NCBI GenBank assembly: GCA_964345635.1
Contig: CAYFRM010000005.1
Span: 1 to 31,996 of the forward strand
Source: WVXT01 sp964345635
GTDB taxonomy: Bacteria > UBA6262 > WVXT01
Reading direction: 5' to 3'
DNA length: 31,996 nucleotides
The notes beneath the pieces are model-generated. The model saw nothing but the letters and a program-made list of their open reading frames with translations, was not told the DNA's origin and did no database searches. Each line of letters begins with the position of its first letter. Positions within the stretch are counted from its first letter, which is position 1. The position numbers and the translations under genes were made by a program. Of this stretch, positions 31,804-31,996 are shown one piece after another.

Positions 31804-31917
31804 GAGGATGAAGGGATAGTTTTCGGAGTCGCTCGGTTAGAACCTCGCTCTAAAATCCGCCAGCGTTGGGGCGAATCCTGGCGGATTTGAAGCTCCTGAA
31901 ACTATCCCTTCATCCTC
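31804..31917. repeat. Inverted-repeat element C, copy 3, with a different centre
   Basis: The termini GAGGATGAAGGGATAG (31804-31819) and the complement (31902-31917) match 16 bp, as in the other C copies. The centre is TTAGAACCTCGCTCTAAAAT with an AATCCGCCAG/CTGGCGGATT hairpin, in place of the GTAGTGTAGGG hairpin of copies 1 and 2. The right flank GGCGGATTTGAAGCTCC is common to copies 1 and 3. Confidence 0.88.
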
Positions 31918-31929
31918 AGGGTATTAAAA

Positions 31930-31996
31930 GGTGGGGATAGTTTTCGGAGTCGCTCGGTTAGAACCTCGCTCTAAAATCCGCCAGCGTTGGGGCGAA
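31930..31996. repeat. Second, partial element C running off the window edge
   Basis: GGTGGGGATAG followed by TTTTCGGAGTCGCTCGGTTA repeats the left half of copy 3 through GTTGGGGCGAA and is cut by the window end. The full-element-then-partial-element layout is the same as at 13232-13405. Confidence 0.8.

Overview
The window looks like a chromosomal segment of a Gram-negative bacterium. It encodes an LptD-like outer-membrane LPS assembly protein, an outer-membrane beta-barrel protein ending in Phe, two O-antigen-ligase-type membrane proteins with TPR tails, and a Tat-exported protein. Base composition is moderate, and many genes start with GTG or TTG or overlap their neighbour by 4 nt (ATGA). 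Gene content and the dense intergenic palindromes would fit an uncultivated lineage such as Omnitrophota, but that placement is only a guess. All protein-coding genes read on the + strand except one small - strand gene.

Region 1 (1-14566) is biosynthetic: prmC (5' end outside the window), murA, then hisD-hisB-hisA-hisI running straight into a complete tryptophan pathway, trpE-trpG-trpD-trpC-trpB2-trpF-trpB-trpA. There are two tryptophan synthase beta chains (a TrpB2-type and a classical TrpB1). hisG, hisC, hisH, hisF and hisE are not in the window. Almost every gap here is filled by palindromic repeats. I distinguish several families: a cloverleaf-like multi-hairpin (A), long-armed elements (B and D), a 130-bp element with 15-bp perfect terminal inverted repeats (C), and a GGGTCAGAGT hairpin (E). 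They are modular and nested, and they nearly always begin at or within a few nt of a stop codon.

Region 2 (14563-19786) is a compact cluster: accD, folC, a ROK-family sugar kinase and an lptD-like gene. folC/ROK and ROK/lptD overlap, and accD overlaps trpA if its upstream GTG is used. Region 3 (19787-23870) has tRNA-Phe(GAA) with a strong promoter, a PF06695-like membrane protein, and a small islet holding a membrane-anchored SnoaL/NTF2-like protein and a Tat-exported FIST-domain protein. The islet lies between a 5' tRNA fragment (followed by an intrinsic terminator) and an intact tRNA-Thr(CGT). A 52-aa gene on the - strand, with a near-consensus promoter and ribosome binding site, follows the tRNA.

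Region 4 (23874-29535) holds two tandem Wzy/O-antigen-ligase paralogues with C-terminal TPRs and, under its own promoter, a small outer-membrane beta-barrel protein; together they suggest cell-surface glycan work. Region 5 (29536-31996) has a composite B/A/D repeat, accA translationally overlapping pfkA, and a C element followed by a second partial copy at the window edge.

The most unusual signals are the modular palindrome network (cloverleaf fold with compensatory changes, exchange of inserts inside conserved arms, close attachment to stop codons, presence at every site where a canonical his gene is absent) and the tRNA-bounded islet carrying an exported FIST protein.
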